The notes under the pieces are model-generated. The model worked only from the letters and a program-made list of their open reading frames with translations, searched no databases and was not told where the DNA came from. Position numbers and translations under genes: made by a program. From Gigaspora margarita (taxonomy: Eukaryota; Glomeromycota; Glomeromycetes; Diversisporales; Gigasporaceae), in assembly GCA_009809945.1 (NCBI GenBank), contig WTPW01001115.1, positions 57,999 to 121,998 of the forward strand: a DNA stretch of 64,000 bases. Direction: 5' to 3'. Below, one piece after another: positions 23,748-36,165 of the stretch (its first letter is position 1; the number at the start of each line of letters is the position of its first letter).

Positions 23748-24299
23748 TATTACAGGATAAACGTAATATCTACAGATGATAATTAATCCGTATATTGTGC
23801 CAGATTTTATATGATAATTAATCATGCATTAAGTGACAATGTATAATAGACAATTATGATCAATAATGCATATTGGCAATTACAACCAATCATGCATATA
23901 ATGAATCATAAATAATTGATCAGGCATGCTTAGGGCTCAGCATATGGCATAATGAATTAGAAGCTTTTAATATTGAGTATAATATACAATTATGATAACT
24001 TCGTAGAAGGGTATTGTATGATTTTTATCTTGTAGTTTCTATAATGTTAGATTTGAGATTCCCATAAATATTGTAAAGTATAAAAGAAAAAGGTTTTAGC
24101 TCTCCTTGGGAAAAATCTCCAGATTAAGAAGGATACGAATCTAATAAAATATATCTATAAAATTAAATTATCTAAAATATATAAAATCTCTTTTTTTCCT
24201 TATAAATCGAGTTAAATCACCAAGTCACGCCTCTGGCAAACTGCCTTTTAATATCTTTAATTTAAATCCATAACGTGGAAGCCATTTTCCCCCACAACA
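23748..24299 (+). repeat. 5' LTR of Ty3/gypsy element 1
   Basis: It starts TATTACAGG, corresponding to TGTCACGGGG in the 3' copy, and ends CCCACAACA. Compared with 30055-30579 it carries many C-to-T and G-to-A differences and one small length difference near 23858. A putative primer-binding site, ATTGGTGGTGACTG, follows at 24300. Confidence 0.92.
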
Positions 24300-24392
24300 A
24301 TTGGTGGTGACTGTAAGAAACCAACTTTGTAACAAAAACATACAAGATAGACATATAAGATTAATACTGAACAGTTCCAACAATTCATAAAA

Positions 24393-25330
24393 ATGATGGC
24401 AAAATCCTTTGAGGATCAGAACAGTAGCACAGTTGCTCTGAAAGAAAACAATCACTTAAAAGTTAAAGGCTTTTATAGTACTGATGAAGAAGACCCTTTT
24501 GAGTGGTTTAACGAATTCGAACATGCTACTGTAGCCAATAACTGAATTGAAAATCATTGATTAAAAATAGTATCTGGTTATTTAAAAGAAACAGCTACTA
24601 ACTGGTATAAAGAAAATAAGAATGATATAGAGAGTTGGAAGGCCAAGAACGAAGTTGACGAAGAGAGAAAAAAAGTTTTTATCACTTGTTCGTGGATTAT
24701 TTACACCACTTGAATAACAACATCGGTAGCAAATAGAGTTAAATTCTTTGAGACAACAAGAATTTGAAAAAGTAGATATATATGCCTCAAAATTTAAAAG
24801 GTTACTCAGTCGGGTTAATCTAGATAAAGGATTGTCAGATGGATTTATTGTAGGTATGTTTTTGAGTGGCCTAAAGAAGAATAATACCACTTTTGTGGCC
24901 GTGGCTGTGCTAAAAGATTTAAATGAAGTGGTCACTACAGCAAAGAGAGTAGAAGTGGGTGATTATTACGGACAACAATCTACAGAATCTCAAAAGTCAC
25001 AGCATAAATTAGGAAGTAAATTGAGTGATCTCAAAAAACAAATTAATGAAATGGTATTAAATTATGCCACTTTGATGGAAAGATACAGAACATTAAAGAA
25101 TGGTCTAACAATAAGCAAGGTTATAAAAAGAAGTTTGTAATAGAATGCCATAACTGCAGAAGAGTAGGACATATAGCACTACATTGTATGTCAGAAAAAA
25201 CAAGGCAATTAAAGCCAAGAGAGACTTTTGATAGGCCTAAAAATATAAACTTCTGCAAATTAGTAGATTGTAATGAGACAAATAATCTAGAAGTATACAA
25301 TGTCAGTAAGGATACTATACCTAAATCTGC
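24393..25330 (+). pseudogene. Ty3/gypsy gag remnant with CCHC knuckle
   Basis: Starting at the ATG at 24393, the frame gives a gag-like sequence (PFEWFNEFEHA..., YLKETATNWYK). TGA codons interrupt it at about 24542 and 24557. The capsid continues in another frame (24748-25140, VDIYASKFKRLLSRV). A frame shift then leads to a CX2CX4HX4C knuckle (CHNCRRVGHIALHC) at 25146-25187. Non-functional. Confidence 0.85.
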
Positions 25331-27607
25331 AAAATGACCTGTAGATCCTAACTGGGATACGAGATTAAGAGGAAGAAAAGTAACCAAGGTTCAACACCCG
25401 GAAACAAATGAAACAAGACAAGAGATGGATAGTACTCAAAGTCTTGACTTAGGAAGAATACCTAGAGTATATAAACCAAGAAAAAAAACAGAAACCATTA
25501 GTGGTAGACACCCTTTTACTATACAATGTTGCTGAGGATATTCTGTCATTACCTGCTACTGCCACTGTAGGTCAAATGTTACAATATCTGAATCAGAGAA
25601 GAAATTTGGCTCGTGTACTAAAATGACATTTACTGACTCAGGAAGCAAATCTTTTAAATTATGAAGAAAAGCGCCGTACCATGGCAGCAAGGTGTTTAGT
25701 AAAAATTCAAAGGAATTTAATGCTAGCAGTGTTGGACTTTGGCACTGTGGTAAGTATTATTTCTCAACAATTATTTAAAAAACTACAATTAAGGATGGAT
25801 TAAGAGTCTATGATCAAGGTGGTAATAGCTACTGGGTCTAAAGCAAAAACATTAGGTAAAGTAAGAAATGTAAAAATAAAAGTAAAGGATATTGTTATAC
25901 CCACTAACCTTTATGTCATTGAGTCAACGGAAGAAACATTATTATTGGGAACCAACTGGTTACAGAAAACTAATGCTTGTATTCATTTTGATGAGCAAAT
26001 ATTATATCTACGGTATGCTGATAAAAGTGTAGAAGTTCCAATTTCTAATACCAGAATTGAGAGTCTTAAATCATATAAAAAAGAAGAAGACTACAATAGT
26101 GAAGGTGGCAATACTTTTGATGAATTTGATTATGAAGAGGAAGAAGAAATAAATGAGGTCGAAGGTCATTTTATAGAAGAATATCAAGAGGAGAATCCTG
26201 CTTTATTCTTGACCAACATTGTCGAAGTACCTATAGAAGAAAATAAGGAAAAAAATTTAGTTGAGTCAAAAATTAAACAGGTTGTCAAAAATAACAATCT
26301 AACCCCCCAACAAAGCCAGGAGATAAAGAAATTCTTGTTAAGTAAAATAGGATTATTCGCACAAGGCCTTGAAGACCTGGGCTTTACTGATATTATTACG
26401 CATGCTATCAACACGGGGGATGCTGCTCTGATTTAGAAAGGTCCCTATAAGGTTGCACATAGGGAGAGTGAGTTTATTAAACAAGAAATAATAAAACTAA
26501 AGAATCAAGGGTTAATTTAGGATGCTTTTAGTCTGTGAACATCTCCTGTAGTGATCGTACTGAAGAAAAGGGGGAAGCTTCATTTCTGTGTCGATTACCG
26601 CAAGTTAAATATAGTAACTAAAAAGGACACATACCCCCTTCCACATAAAAATAATCTTCTGGATACATTCGGAGAAGCTAGGTGGTTTTCTACTCTCAAC
26701 TTGATGAGTGGTTATTGGCAAGTCAGGGTAAAGGAAGAAGATAAGGAAAAAACTACTTTTATGACCAAATACGGCACGTACGAATTTAACATGATACCAT
26801 TTGGTTTATGTAATCCCCCAGGAACTTTTCAAAGGCTCATGAATAAAATATTACCAGTATATGTTGGAAAGTATGCAGTTGTATATCTCAATGATATAAA
26901 TGTCTACTTGAAGACATTTTTCGACCACCTAAACCACCTAAGCATTATTTTCAGTAAGCTTGAAAATGCAGTACTCAAGTTAAATATAGACAAATGTAAT
27001 TTCTTTCAAACAGAACTACATTATTTAGAACATATAATAAATCGAGAGGGTATAAAACCTGATGACTCAAAAATAAAGAAAGTAAAAGATTTTCTTATAC
27101 CAACAAATATTCGACAGTTAAGAGGCTTCATAGGGTTGGCCTCATACTATCATTGATTTGTAAAAGGGTTTGCAAATATAGCTCGACCTTTGCACAAATT
27201 ATTAGAAAAAAATGTAGCATACAAATGGACTAAAAAAAGACAGTATGCATTTGAAACATTAAAGGGACATTTAGTAAAAGCCTCTATCCTAAGATATTCC
27301 AATTTCAAAGAAATGTTTTACTTACATACAGAAGCATTAGGCACAGGATTGGGAGCCATATTAGTACAAAAAGATGAAGAACAAAGGGATTATATGATTG
27401 CTTACACAAGTAGGAGACTCTCAAAAACTGAACGTAATTATTCCGCACTGGAGTTAGAGTGTTTGGCTGTGGTATAGGCAGTAGAACATTTTTACTATTA
27501 TCTAGGGGCCAAATGCTTCACATTAATAACAGATCATGCCATGCTCAAGTGGCTGCATACAGCTGAACCCAAAGGAATCAGAGCTCACTGGATTCTAAGA
27601 TTACAGC

Positions 27608-27786
27608 AGGACCCCGAAATATACATAGATAGATCAGATATGAGTTTGCTTATTTTTCAGGTTTTTTGTACAGATCTTTTCTATTTATAGTATTTTTTGC
27701 TTATTTTTGAGGGTTTTTCTGCAGATCATTCCTTTTTTAGTAATTTTATAATCAACCTGACCTATCTATGTATATTTTGGGGTCCT
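27608..27786 (-). mobile_element. hAT-type MITE inserted in RNase H of Ty3/gypsy element 1
   Basis: It has the same family and length (179 bp) as 1531-1709, in inverted orientation: ends AGGACCCCGAAATATACATA...TTTTGGGGTCCT. A perfect 8-bp duplication, attacagc, flanks it (27600-27607 and 27787-27794). Confidence 0.94.
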
Positions 27787-27899
27787 ATTACAGCCATATA
27801 ATTATGAAATTATTCATCGCGCAGGAAAAAAATATTCAAATGTCGATGCCTTATCGCGAATGTACCTAAGAAAAGAGAAAAATATAGAGAATTAAAAAA

Positions 27900-28760
27900 A
27901 ATAAAAATAAAAAATAAAATAAAAAAATATATATAATAAAAATACTTATACATAACTTAGAGGTGACTAAGAAGTAATAAAATTTAAATCGTTTAATTGG
28001 ATTAATTATATACATTTAGTATATATTTATTTTTATAGAAAATTGGAGATATTATACGTTAGTATAAACTTAAATAAATTTTATTTTAACACATGTTTAA
28101 AACTTAAATTTTTTTTATATAATTAACTATTTATATTATACTTACGAATTTTTTTTTTAAAAAAAAAAAAGGGTGCTCTCCCGTAAGACGCCAATGCGCA
28201 AAAAGGTGGGCACTCTGCCTATAAAATGCTAATGTGCAAAAAGATGGGTGCTCTGCCTGTAAGACGCCAATGCACAAAAAGATGGGTACTCTGCCTGTAA
28301 GACATAAATGCGCAAAAATTTGGGTTAAACAAATTAGAGGCCATGAAGATAGCCTAGTACAGGCAAACTGAATGCCAGAATGAATAGGAAATGGTGATAA
28401 TACAAAATTCAAAATTTTAGGAGTTAACTAGCTTGAGAGCTGATTATGGCTGCTGGTCTATTAGCTCATTTTACATATAATTTTTGGAGTTCGTAGTACT
28501 CACTCTTTGTTTCTGCGAAGATAGATAAAGAGTTGTTATAAAATCAACATAGCAAAACCACGATTTTGAATTGAATTTTACTACAAAACTCACAATATTA
28601 CATGACCACAGAGAATTAAAAAAAAAATTTTTTTATATAAAGATTTTTCAACCTAGAATAGAAATCTGATATTAAATCAAATTCAGTTCAGGTAGTCAGT
28701 GTTCTGGTATAGGCAAGATGGAATCCCTTAGATATCAACCAACTATACCATACTACACAC
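27900..28760. other. Insert of unknown origin between RNase H and integrase
   Basis: This stretch does not belong to the retrotransposon coding sequence. It starts with A/T-rich low complexity, holds a minisatellite at 28171-28321, and shows no recognisable ORF. The similar word GAGAATTAAAAAA occurs near both limits (about 27886 and 28612), possibly a junction duplication. Confidence 0.5.
28171..28321. repeat. Minisatellite, four copies of a 37-38-bp unit
   Basis: Units begin GGG at 28171, 28208, 28246 and 28284, and contain TGCTCTGCCTGTAAGACGCC followed by AATGCGCAAAAA. Variation among copies is mainly CG versus CA/TG. Confidence 0.9.
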
Positions 28761-30054
28761 ATTTATGACTCGACAGAGACAGAGCCTTCAGGCTCAAAGT
28801 CAATTTTTTGTAATCAGAAAGGGTCTGATATATAAGAAGGATAAACATAAGAAAAATGGTTTGCTCAGAGTTATACAAAATTATGAGATGGAACCAATTT
28901 TATTTCTGACCCACACACACTCCTTGGGAGGCTACTTAGGGAAGGATATCATTTTTAATAAAATTAGGAACAAATGCTACTGGCCTTAGATGTACAAAGA
29001 TATAAGAGGCTATGTCTGAACATGTGACACATGTTAATAGCATGAAAAAAATCTAGCCAAACCTCCTATGCATCCTATCTCTATAGAGGCACTATTTTTT
29101 AAAATTGGAATTGACATTGTAGGTCCCTTACCCAGAACTTCACAAGGTAACAAATATATAGTCATTGCAACAGACTATATAACAAAGTGGCTAGAGGCCA
29201 AGGCTATTGAAAATGCCAATGCCAATGAGGTGGCTAATTTTATTTATGAGGATATTGTGTGTAGACATGGGTGCCCACAGTATCTATTGTGCAATTGAGG
29301 AACACATTTTAGAAATTCACTAATAGATAAATTTCTAAAAAGATTCAAAATCAATCATCACTACTCAACACTGTATCACCCTCAAACCAACGGGTTGGTC
29401 GAATGTTTTAATAAGACTCTTTGTGAGTCCATAGCCAAACTAGTAACCAACGTACAAAATTGGGATTTACTAGTTTCGTCAATTTTATTTGCGTATTGGA
29501 TGCCAAACAAGACACTACAAAATTGACACCTTTCTATCTGGTATATAGGAGGGAGGCACGTCTTCCAATTCACCCAAGTGAATCGGAGGAATTATTAGAA
29601 GGGACATTCCTTCAACGTTTATTCAAGTTAATTGAAGTTGTGCCACAAGTTAGAACCGCTGCAGTAGAAAGAGTTGAAAATGCCCAAAGATTAGCCAAAA
29701 TTAGATACGATCAACAACTCTAGCCATTAGACAATCTACAAAAAGGAGATAAGGTATTAGTCTATAAGGCCTCTCAAGAACATTCAAAGAGCCACAAACT
29801 CTACCCTAAATGGAAAGGGCCTTTTATTGTCCATAAAGTGCTGACAAAGGACGTTTTTAAACTTCGAACTGTAGAGGGAAATATTATAAAATCTCCTATA
29901 AATAGAAGATTCTTAAAAAGATATTACAGTAGGAACAGCCCAATTTAATCCTACAAAAGTCCAAACATTAGATTTCCTATTGGTAATATATATATATCTC
30001 AAGTAATGATTATTAAAGGTTTATGCGAGGAGGCATAAAATAAGTATGGGTGAG

Positions 30055-30579
30055 TGTCACGGGGTAAACGTGACATCTACGGATGATCATTAATCCGTAT
30101 ACTGCGCCAGATTTCATATGATAATTAATCATGCATTAAGTGACAATGCATAATAGACAATTATGATCGCAATTACAACCGATCATGCATATAATGATCA
30201 GGCGTGCTCAGGGCTTAGCGTACGGCGTAATGAATTAGAAACCTTTCAACCTCGAGTATAATATACAATTATGATAACATCGTAGATAGGGTATCATACA
30301 ATTTTCATCTTGTAGTTTCCATAATGTTAGATTTGAGATTCCCATAAATGTTGTAAAGTATAAAAGAAAGAGGTTTTAGCTCTCCTTGGGAAAAATCTCC
30401 AGATTAAGAAGGATACGAATCTAATAAAATATATCTATAAAATTGAATTATCCAAAATATATAAAATCCCTTTTTCCCCTTATAAATCGAGTCAAATCAC
30501 CAAGTCACGCCTCTGGCGAACTGCCTTTTAATATCTTTAATTCAAATCCACGATGTGGGAGCCATTTTTCCCCGCGACA
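30055..30579 (+). repeat. 3' LTR of Ty3/gypsy element 1
   Basis: It begins TGTCACGGGGTAAACGTGAC and ends CCCCGCGACA, keeping several CpGs that read CA or TG in the 5' LTR. It is preceded by a purine-rich stretch at about 30025-30054. Confidence 0.92.
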
Positions 30580-31014
30580 ATACAAAACGATTTCAAATTC
30601 GTGAAACATTTGATTGACTTTCTAGCCCAAAATAGTTTGTAAATATTTGAATCAATCAACCAAAGTAAATTTGGCAAATTCACGTTTCACGATTTTAATA
30701 AGGGTGTTAAAAAATGATACTATGATTACTCGATTGTTGTAATTACTTGACCGTGATAATCGTCATAATCATCTGTTAATTTTCCCACGTTACGTCACAT
30801 TTCTCGGTTATGACCAATCAAAAACATTAAAACGCACGATCTCAGAATTGAGTTATAAAGATTATTGTTATTGTTACTAATTTTATTTAGTGTCATTCGC
30901 AAATTCTACAAACAGTTCAACAAACAATTCCGCAAATACAAATCATCAAATCAACCAATCAAATCGCATAAAGGGTACATTTGCATGAACGGCCATAATT
31001 TTATATTAGTTGGA

Positions 31015-31200
31015 AATGCTAATTTAAAATTAGTGAATATTTCTTTTAACAAAATTATATTTTGAAAATTAACAAAATTTAAAAAAGTGTTCTAAGTAAT
31101 CTTAATCTACTATTTTCAATATGCTTAATCAAAAAATTTGAAAAAATGTTAATATGTAAGTTGAAAATAATGTGAAGTTTAAATTTATAGTAAATTCCTA
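31015..31200 (-). repeat. Dispersed repeat, inverted copy of 13005-13200
   Basis: Read on the minus strand it follows 13005-13200 closely (GATTAAGATTACTTAGAACA, TCACATTATTTTCAACTTAC). Confidence 0.7.
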
Positions 31201-31254
31201 TGTTTTATTATAGTTTTTATTATAATTTATTATCCAACATGACATGTCCTATAA

Positions 31255-31425
31255 CTACTAAGATTTAAAGTGAATATTTGCTAGTGACTTGAAATTGCTT
31301 ATTAATGAGATTAAATAGAATTTAGCCAATAATATTAATGATATCATGGAATTACTAAGATTTAAGTGAATATTTGCTAGTGATTTAAAATTACTTATTA
31401 ATTGCTTAAAAGTTACTTATCAGTT
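31255..31425. repeat. Local direct duplication, period about 97 bp
   Basis: TACTAAGATTTAAAGTGAAT...GCTAGTGACTTGAAATT (from 31255) is repeated from 31351 with few changes. Between them lies a segment (31311-31361) also found at 12894-12947 (AGCCAATAATATTAATGATA). Confidence 0.65.
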
Positions 31426-33775
31426 ACTTATTAGTTTTTAGGAATATTGCTCCAAACAGATTAATTAAATAATCAAAGACAACACAAAATAATCTATCTA
31501 AAATAACTTTATCATATACAATCACCATTAAAATAGCAAGTGGTAACTCATGGTAGAAATTAACTTTACCTTATTCACATACTAATTCATTGCAATTAAC
31601 AACTAAGTTTGTAACAAAACTCATAATAGCACTAATTTTAATACGGACTAACTTAATTTAGCCACTATACATCGGTATCTAAATTACTCCGCTTAATAAA
31701 AAATTATTTCGATATTTAGTTTGTTAAAATTAATTTTTCTTATTCAAAATTAAATTTCATAGTTGTTGAAATTTTTAGTAAAATCATTTGAATTCTTTAT
31801 ATCAAAATATATTAGTAGTATACTTACTTTATGAAATTCATATAAAAAAACTAGCAATATCAAAATATTTGTCAAAATTGCTTTTTTTAAAAACTATTTT
31901 AGATGCCCATATATAGGTACTGCATTTGCAAGTAAATTCTGTAAAAGAACGTTTTATAATAATGCACAAAAGAGGAATAGCATATAAGTTTTAAAGCAAG
32001 ATTTTTATAGTAACTTATGTTTGAAGTTATAATAATTTTGATACAAGCTAATTTAGGCTTAATTATATTTTGTAGTTATCAAATAGCAGGCTCTGTAATA
32101 TAATTTTTATAGTAATATTTAAAATCACAAAAATTTTAATGCAAATTTATTCTAACTACTGCACATACAATAATCACTATAATAGTACGTTTTGTAACAG
32201 AAACTTCACAGTGACTCATGATGAAATCTATGATAGAAATCACAATGCTAACCACATCTGTGGCCGCCAGAATAGTAAGTTTTGTAACAAAATTATTTAA
32301 AGTACCTTGTAATAGAAATAATAATTACAAGACAAGCTAACACAATTAAACTCTTAATACCATATTTGCAATTAGTTCTGTAATAAAATATTTTATAGTA
32401 ATCATGTTAGAAATATAATCTTAATTATATACTATGTGTAGGTAGTTTTATAACAGATTTTGACAATAATTAATTAACATCATTAAAATTGCTAAATAAT
32501 ATAGGTGCCGTGAATGCACCACTCATTGCACTAGTGTATAATCTTAAATATTACTTATGATAGACATAACTTTAGTCACTCTATTAAATTATAATGCACA
32601 TAATAGGCATTTTTTACTTCACCATGTACAATAATTATCTTTAATAATGATACATACGTAATACATAAATCCTTTCAAGTATACAAATTACTATTGTAAC
32701 CTTTTTATTATAAATTACCCAATATTACGTATCATAGAGTTACCCTGTATTATTATACACTATTGTAACTTTGAGAGAGACTTGGCTAATGTGAGGTCAA
32801 ATTAGCTCAGTGTGTTTTGCAAGATGAATTCTTAAAAATAATTCAGATTTGATGATAATGGATTATTAAAGAATGTATTCAGTTGGTATATGATTCATAA
32901 GGTGCTTTATTTATTATTTTATTTATGACTCATGCGGAATTCTCTTCTCTTTATTAGTTTAGCTATCATATTTAAATATTCCAAATAATCGTGGTCTGAA
33001 ACCAAGATTTGTGGCCTCTGAACCAAGATCTGTAGTTCCAAACCAAGATCTATGAACTAATATTTGTAGCTCTAAACTAATGTTGTTAGTCGAAATACTT
33101 AATTTAGTCAACAATTTAGGCAATTAGTGTCTAAATATATTTCGACATGGCATTATTTTTTTTTTGAAATGTCTAAAGTCTAAATTTGACTAATTGCCTA
33201 AATAGTAAATAGTTGACTAAATAAAATACTATGCGACTAAATGTCTAAATTAAATATAAACAATAAATTATTTATAAATAAATTGAATATTATATTATTA
33301 CTACTGCACTTTGAACTTTAAAGACAAAGCAAAACTAAGTATAAATTTAATCTTAATTAGTGATAAGCTATTCAGCGCTTTTTATACATGATGCGCATAA
33401 TGCGCAGTATTATACCTGGTTTATAAAAAACGCTCCATTGTTGGAATATTAAGGAATTTGTTCCACACTTGACCTTGTTCATAATTTGTATTAATTTTTT
33501 CCAGTTGGGAGCTTCCAAAAAATACTTATGCTTGAGATAAATTGACCTGCATTATGTCGCATAAAAATATATCTGCAAAAATCATATGCATGGTTTCAAA
33601 ATTCGTACGCATTATTATTATTAGTTCTAATAATAATAGNCAGGTTTAGACATTTGTTTAGAGGTAGCTTTATGTAATGAAATGAGTAATAAATTAATTA
33701 TTTGAATGGAGTCTATAATAATAACGGGTAATAAATTAATATGTTAATGCAATTTATATGACATTTAATTAGTAT

Positions 33776-33906
33776 ATTAATCAGTCCGTCCGGTCTCATA
33801 CTGATCAGATCTAATCAGTCCTGGACCGCAGTCCGGTCTAACTTTTTAAAAGATTGTCAGTCTTTGAACCAAGACGAACCAGACGGACCGATTAACAGCA
33901 CCAATG
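33776..33906. repeat. Short inverted repeat, TTAATCAGTCCGTCCGGTCT type
   Basis: The left TTAATCAGTCCGTCCGGTCT and right AGACGGACCGATTAA are inverted. Related words (GGACTGATTAACAGTCCTAA) recur at 34960-34983, so this may be a small MITE or solo ends. Confidence 0.5.
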
Positions 33907-34182
33907 GGAATAGGTTCGTTATCCAAACAAGCTCTAGCGTTCATACTCTAACATCAATACCTTTGACAAAACCTCTAGTCTAGAACTAATTATTTGAACC
34001 CGTACCAATCATTCTCACAACCTGTTGAACGCATAAACTACTGACCTCTAGGTTCCAAAATTTCCTAAAACCAAGGTCCTAAACCACACTCTGACTAATA
34101 CATGAAAACACAATCATAAGAAAGATATCTAACATACGCCCATATTGCTAAAAAGAGAATCGGGGCGTTATCCTCAGCATCT

Positions 34183-34588
34183 GTTTTAGGTCCCTGCAGT
34201 CGCGGAGCCTAACTAACCACCAATAAGGTCCTTGCACTGCCACTGCAGCCACGGAGCCTAACTATCCACTAATAAAGTCTTGTACTGCGCCGTGGAGCCT
34301 AACTATCGATTAATAAGGTCCTTGCACTGCCACTGTAATTGCGAAGCCTAACTATCCACTAATAAGGCCCTTGCACTGTTACTGCAACTGCGGAGCCTAA
34401 ATATCCACCAATAAGGTCCTTGCACTGCCACTGCAGCAGCGGAGCCTAACTGTCCACTAATAAGGTCCTTACAGCTGCGGTGCCTAACTATCCACTATTA
34501 AGGTCCGTGTGCTGCTACTGCAGCCGCAGAGCCTAACTATCCACTAATAGGTCCTTGCACTGCCACTGCAGCCACGGAGCCCAACAAC
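34183..34588. repeat. GC-rich minisatellite, unit about 50 bp, eight to nine copies
   Basis: The unit contains GAGCCTAACTATCCACTAAT, AAGGTCCTTGCACTGCC and ACTGCAGCCGCG. Copies vary by substitution and short deletions. It stands out strongly from the AT-rich surroundings and has no continuous reading frame. Confidence 0.92.
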
Positions 34589-35948
34589 TGACTAGGGATG
34601 GTGGGCGGGAGATAGAGTCAGCCTTTACCAAGGCGGGTGATAGCAAAACCAAAATAACTAACCTTCATTGCTAACGCTATATTAATTTGTCATTTATATC
34701 CAAAAATATTTAATGTTTAGTTTGAAAGTAAAGACAAATTAATAATTCGCAAAGATATAAAATAAATAGTAAATAAGATTTAAAATATTTAAAATTATTA
34801 TTGTTGTCTAAGCCTCTAAAAATTAACCTTGCATACACAAAAAGTTAGGCTACATATGTTCGTTACAATAATTTAAAGCTAACTATATTCGGACTGATAG
34901 TCTTTTTGGACTGTCCCATAAAAAGACAGTTCTAAGGGGAACCGCAGGACTAGCTGTTTTAGTCGGACTGATTAACAGTCCTAATGCCCATATGTTTTTT
35001 CATATATATTTCTTAATTTAGTCATTTCGACATTATTTAGACATTTCGACATTATTTAGGCATTTCGACATTCTTTAGACATTTCGGCATAATTTAGGAT
35101 TTCGGAAATATTTAGACATTTCGGCAGCCTAAATATCAAATGTCGAAATATTTCTACAAACATAAAACAATTTCGGCTAACAACATTACTCTAAACCATG
35201 TACAACTTTTCCATAACAATAATGCTAACAAACATAGTAAGAAATAAATACAATATAGAAAATATAACAAAAGTTTAGGCACAAAATTTGTGTAACGCAC
35301 ATATGATTTCCTTACTACTATCCTGTTGCTTGCTTTCAAAGATAAAGTGAGGTTAATATTGGCTAATACAATTAACTAGTTTTGTCAGTTTTATTGTATA
35401 TACTATAGAACTGTAAAAATCAAACTGGATCCTGACTCTAATCTTATCATAGTATTACAATAATACATATCATCTAACTGCTAGAATGCTTAAGATTAAT
35501 ATGTATCATTTGAAAATTTAAGAATAACTCACATTATTTGATCTAAAGATTTGTAATATAAATTGTATCCTATACAGTAATTCCATAATTATGACTAACA
35601 AAAGAATTTGATTTTTTCATGAAAAATTTATTTGGCCACGCAAAGTTAATTTTTCATTTTGCATAACCCGCCAACTTGCACAAGATGTCGCAGTGCTGTA
35701 CTGCTTTTTAGCAGGACGTGCTAAATTATAGAGCTCTTTTTATTACAACTGATTGAATTGTGAAACCCAAAATTACCAAAAAAACCAAATTACGAAATCT
35801 ATTTCTAAAATTAAACATTTATACAACCAAAACTTATCAAAAAAAATAATTAAACATAGCACCAAATGCTAACAATTGCTTCTAATTGCTAATAATATGT
35901 AACATGAAGTATTTAAAATTAATATAAAAATATTTATGTTTGTTAGAG

Positions 35949-36165
35949 TTTCGCTCCTGATTTTGACAGGCCATCCGGATTCTATCAAATCCGGATTGAA
36001 TCTGCATCAAATTATGCATTCGGCTAACTTTGGGTACATCCTTAAATCCATAATATAAGTTCTTTGGCTAATTCTAGTAAAAATCTCTGGTCTGGATATC
36101 TTAATTTGTCTGGATTGAAGGATCAATCCAGATTTCGGATTTAGGATCGAAACACTACTTTTTAT
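35949..36165. repeat. Small inverted-repeat element with ATCCGGATT words
   Basis: Left GTTTCGCTCCTGAT..ATCCGGATT and right AATCCAGATTTCGG..AGGATCGAAAC are in opposite orientation, resembling the ends of the 5527-6779 element. Confidence 0.45.

Larger units (their letters stand above)
25640..29945 (+). pseudogene. Ty3/gypsy pol remnant (PR-RT-RH-IN)
   Basis: Protease: LDFGTVVSIIS near 25732, where the expected Asp-Ser/Thr-Gly reads Asp-Phe-Gly. RT (26551-27156): VDYRKLN, a STLNLMSGYW segment with Asn in place of the first catalytic Asp, FGLCNPPGTFQRLM, and YLND in place of YxDD. RNase H (27190-27600): LHTEALGTGLGAIL and ITDHAMLKWL, interrupted by a MITE. Integrase (28765-29723): a zinc-binding region with a stop, GIDIVGPLP with its Asp, then CN and a stop where the second catalytic Asp should be, and HPQTNGLVECFN with its Glu. 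The tail 29750-29940 (KWKGPFIVHKVL) is the usual C-terminal extension. Most substitutions fit C-to-T/G-to-A decay. It is catalytically dead at several points. Confidence 0.9.
23748..30579 (+). mobile_element. Ty3/gypsy LTR retrotransposon 1, decayed
   Basis: Two LTRs (23748-24299 and 30055-30579) bracket gag, CCHC knuckle, protease, RT, RNase H and integrase remnants in Ty3/gypsy order on the plus strand. Many stops and frameshifts are present, and catalytic residues are changed. A hAT MITE (27608-27786) interrupts RNase H, and about 860 bp of unrelated sequence (27900-28760, with a minisatellite) separates RNase H from integrase. I found no convincing 5-bp target duplication. Confidence 0.93.
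30580..33077. other. AT-rich stretch without a gene
   Basis: It contains the inverted copy of the 13005-13200 repeat (31015-31200) and a local direct duplication. From 31500 to 32750 there is a weak, very degenerate repetition of GTTTTRTAACA and ATRATAGAAAT words. No ORF looks real; the 66-codon frame at 30865-31065 runs into the repeat. Confidence 0.6.
33078..35188. mobile_element. hAT-type element with TTTCGACATT arm repeats and a minisatellite
   Basis: Ends TAATGTTGTTAGTCGAAAT and ATTTCGGCTAACAACATTA are inverted and flanked by a perfect 8-bp duplication, ctctaaac (33070-33077 and 35189-35196). The arms carry repeats of ACATTTCGACATTATTTAG: several tandem copies at 35015-35130, scattered and inverted at 33090-33250. 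The 2.1-kb interior holds a GC-rich minisatellite (34183-34588) and a small inverted repeat (33776-33906). No transposase is seen. Confidence 0.88.
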
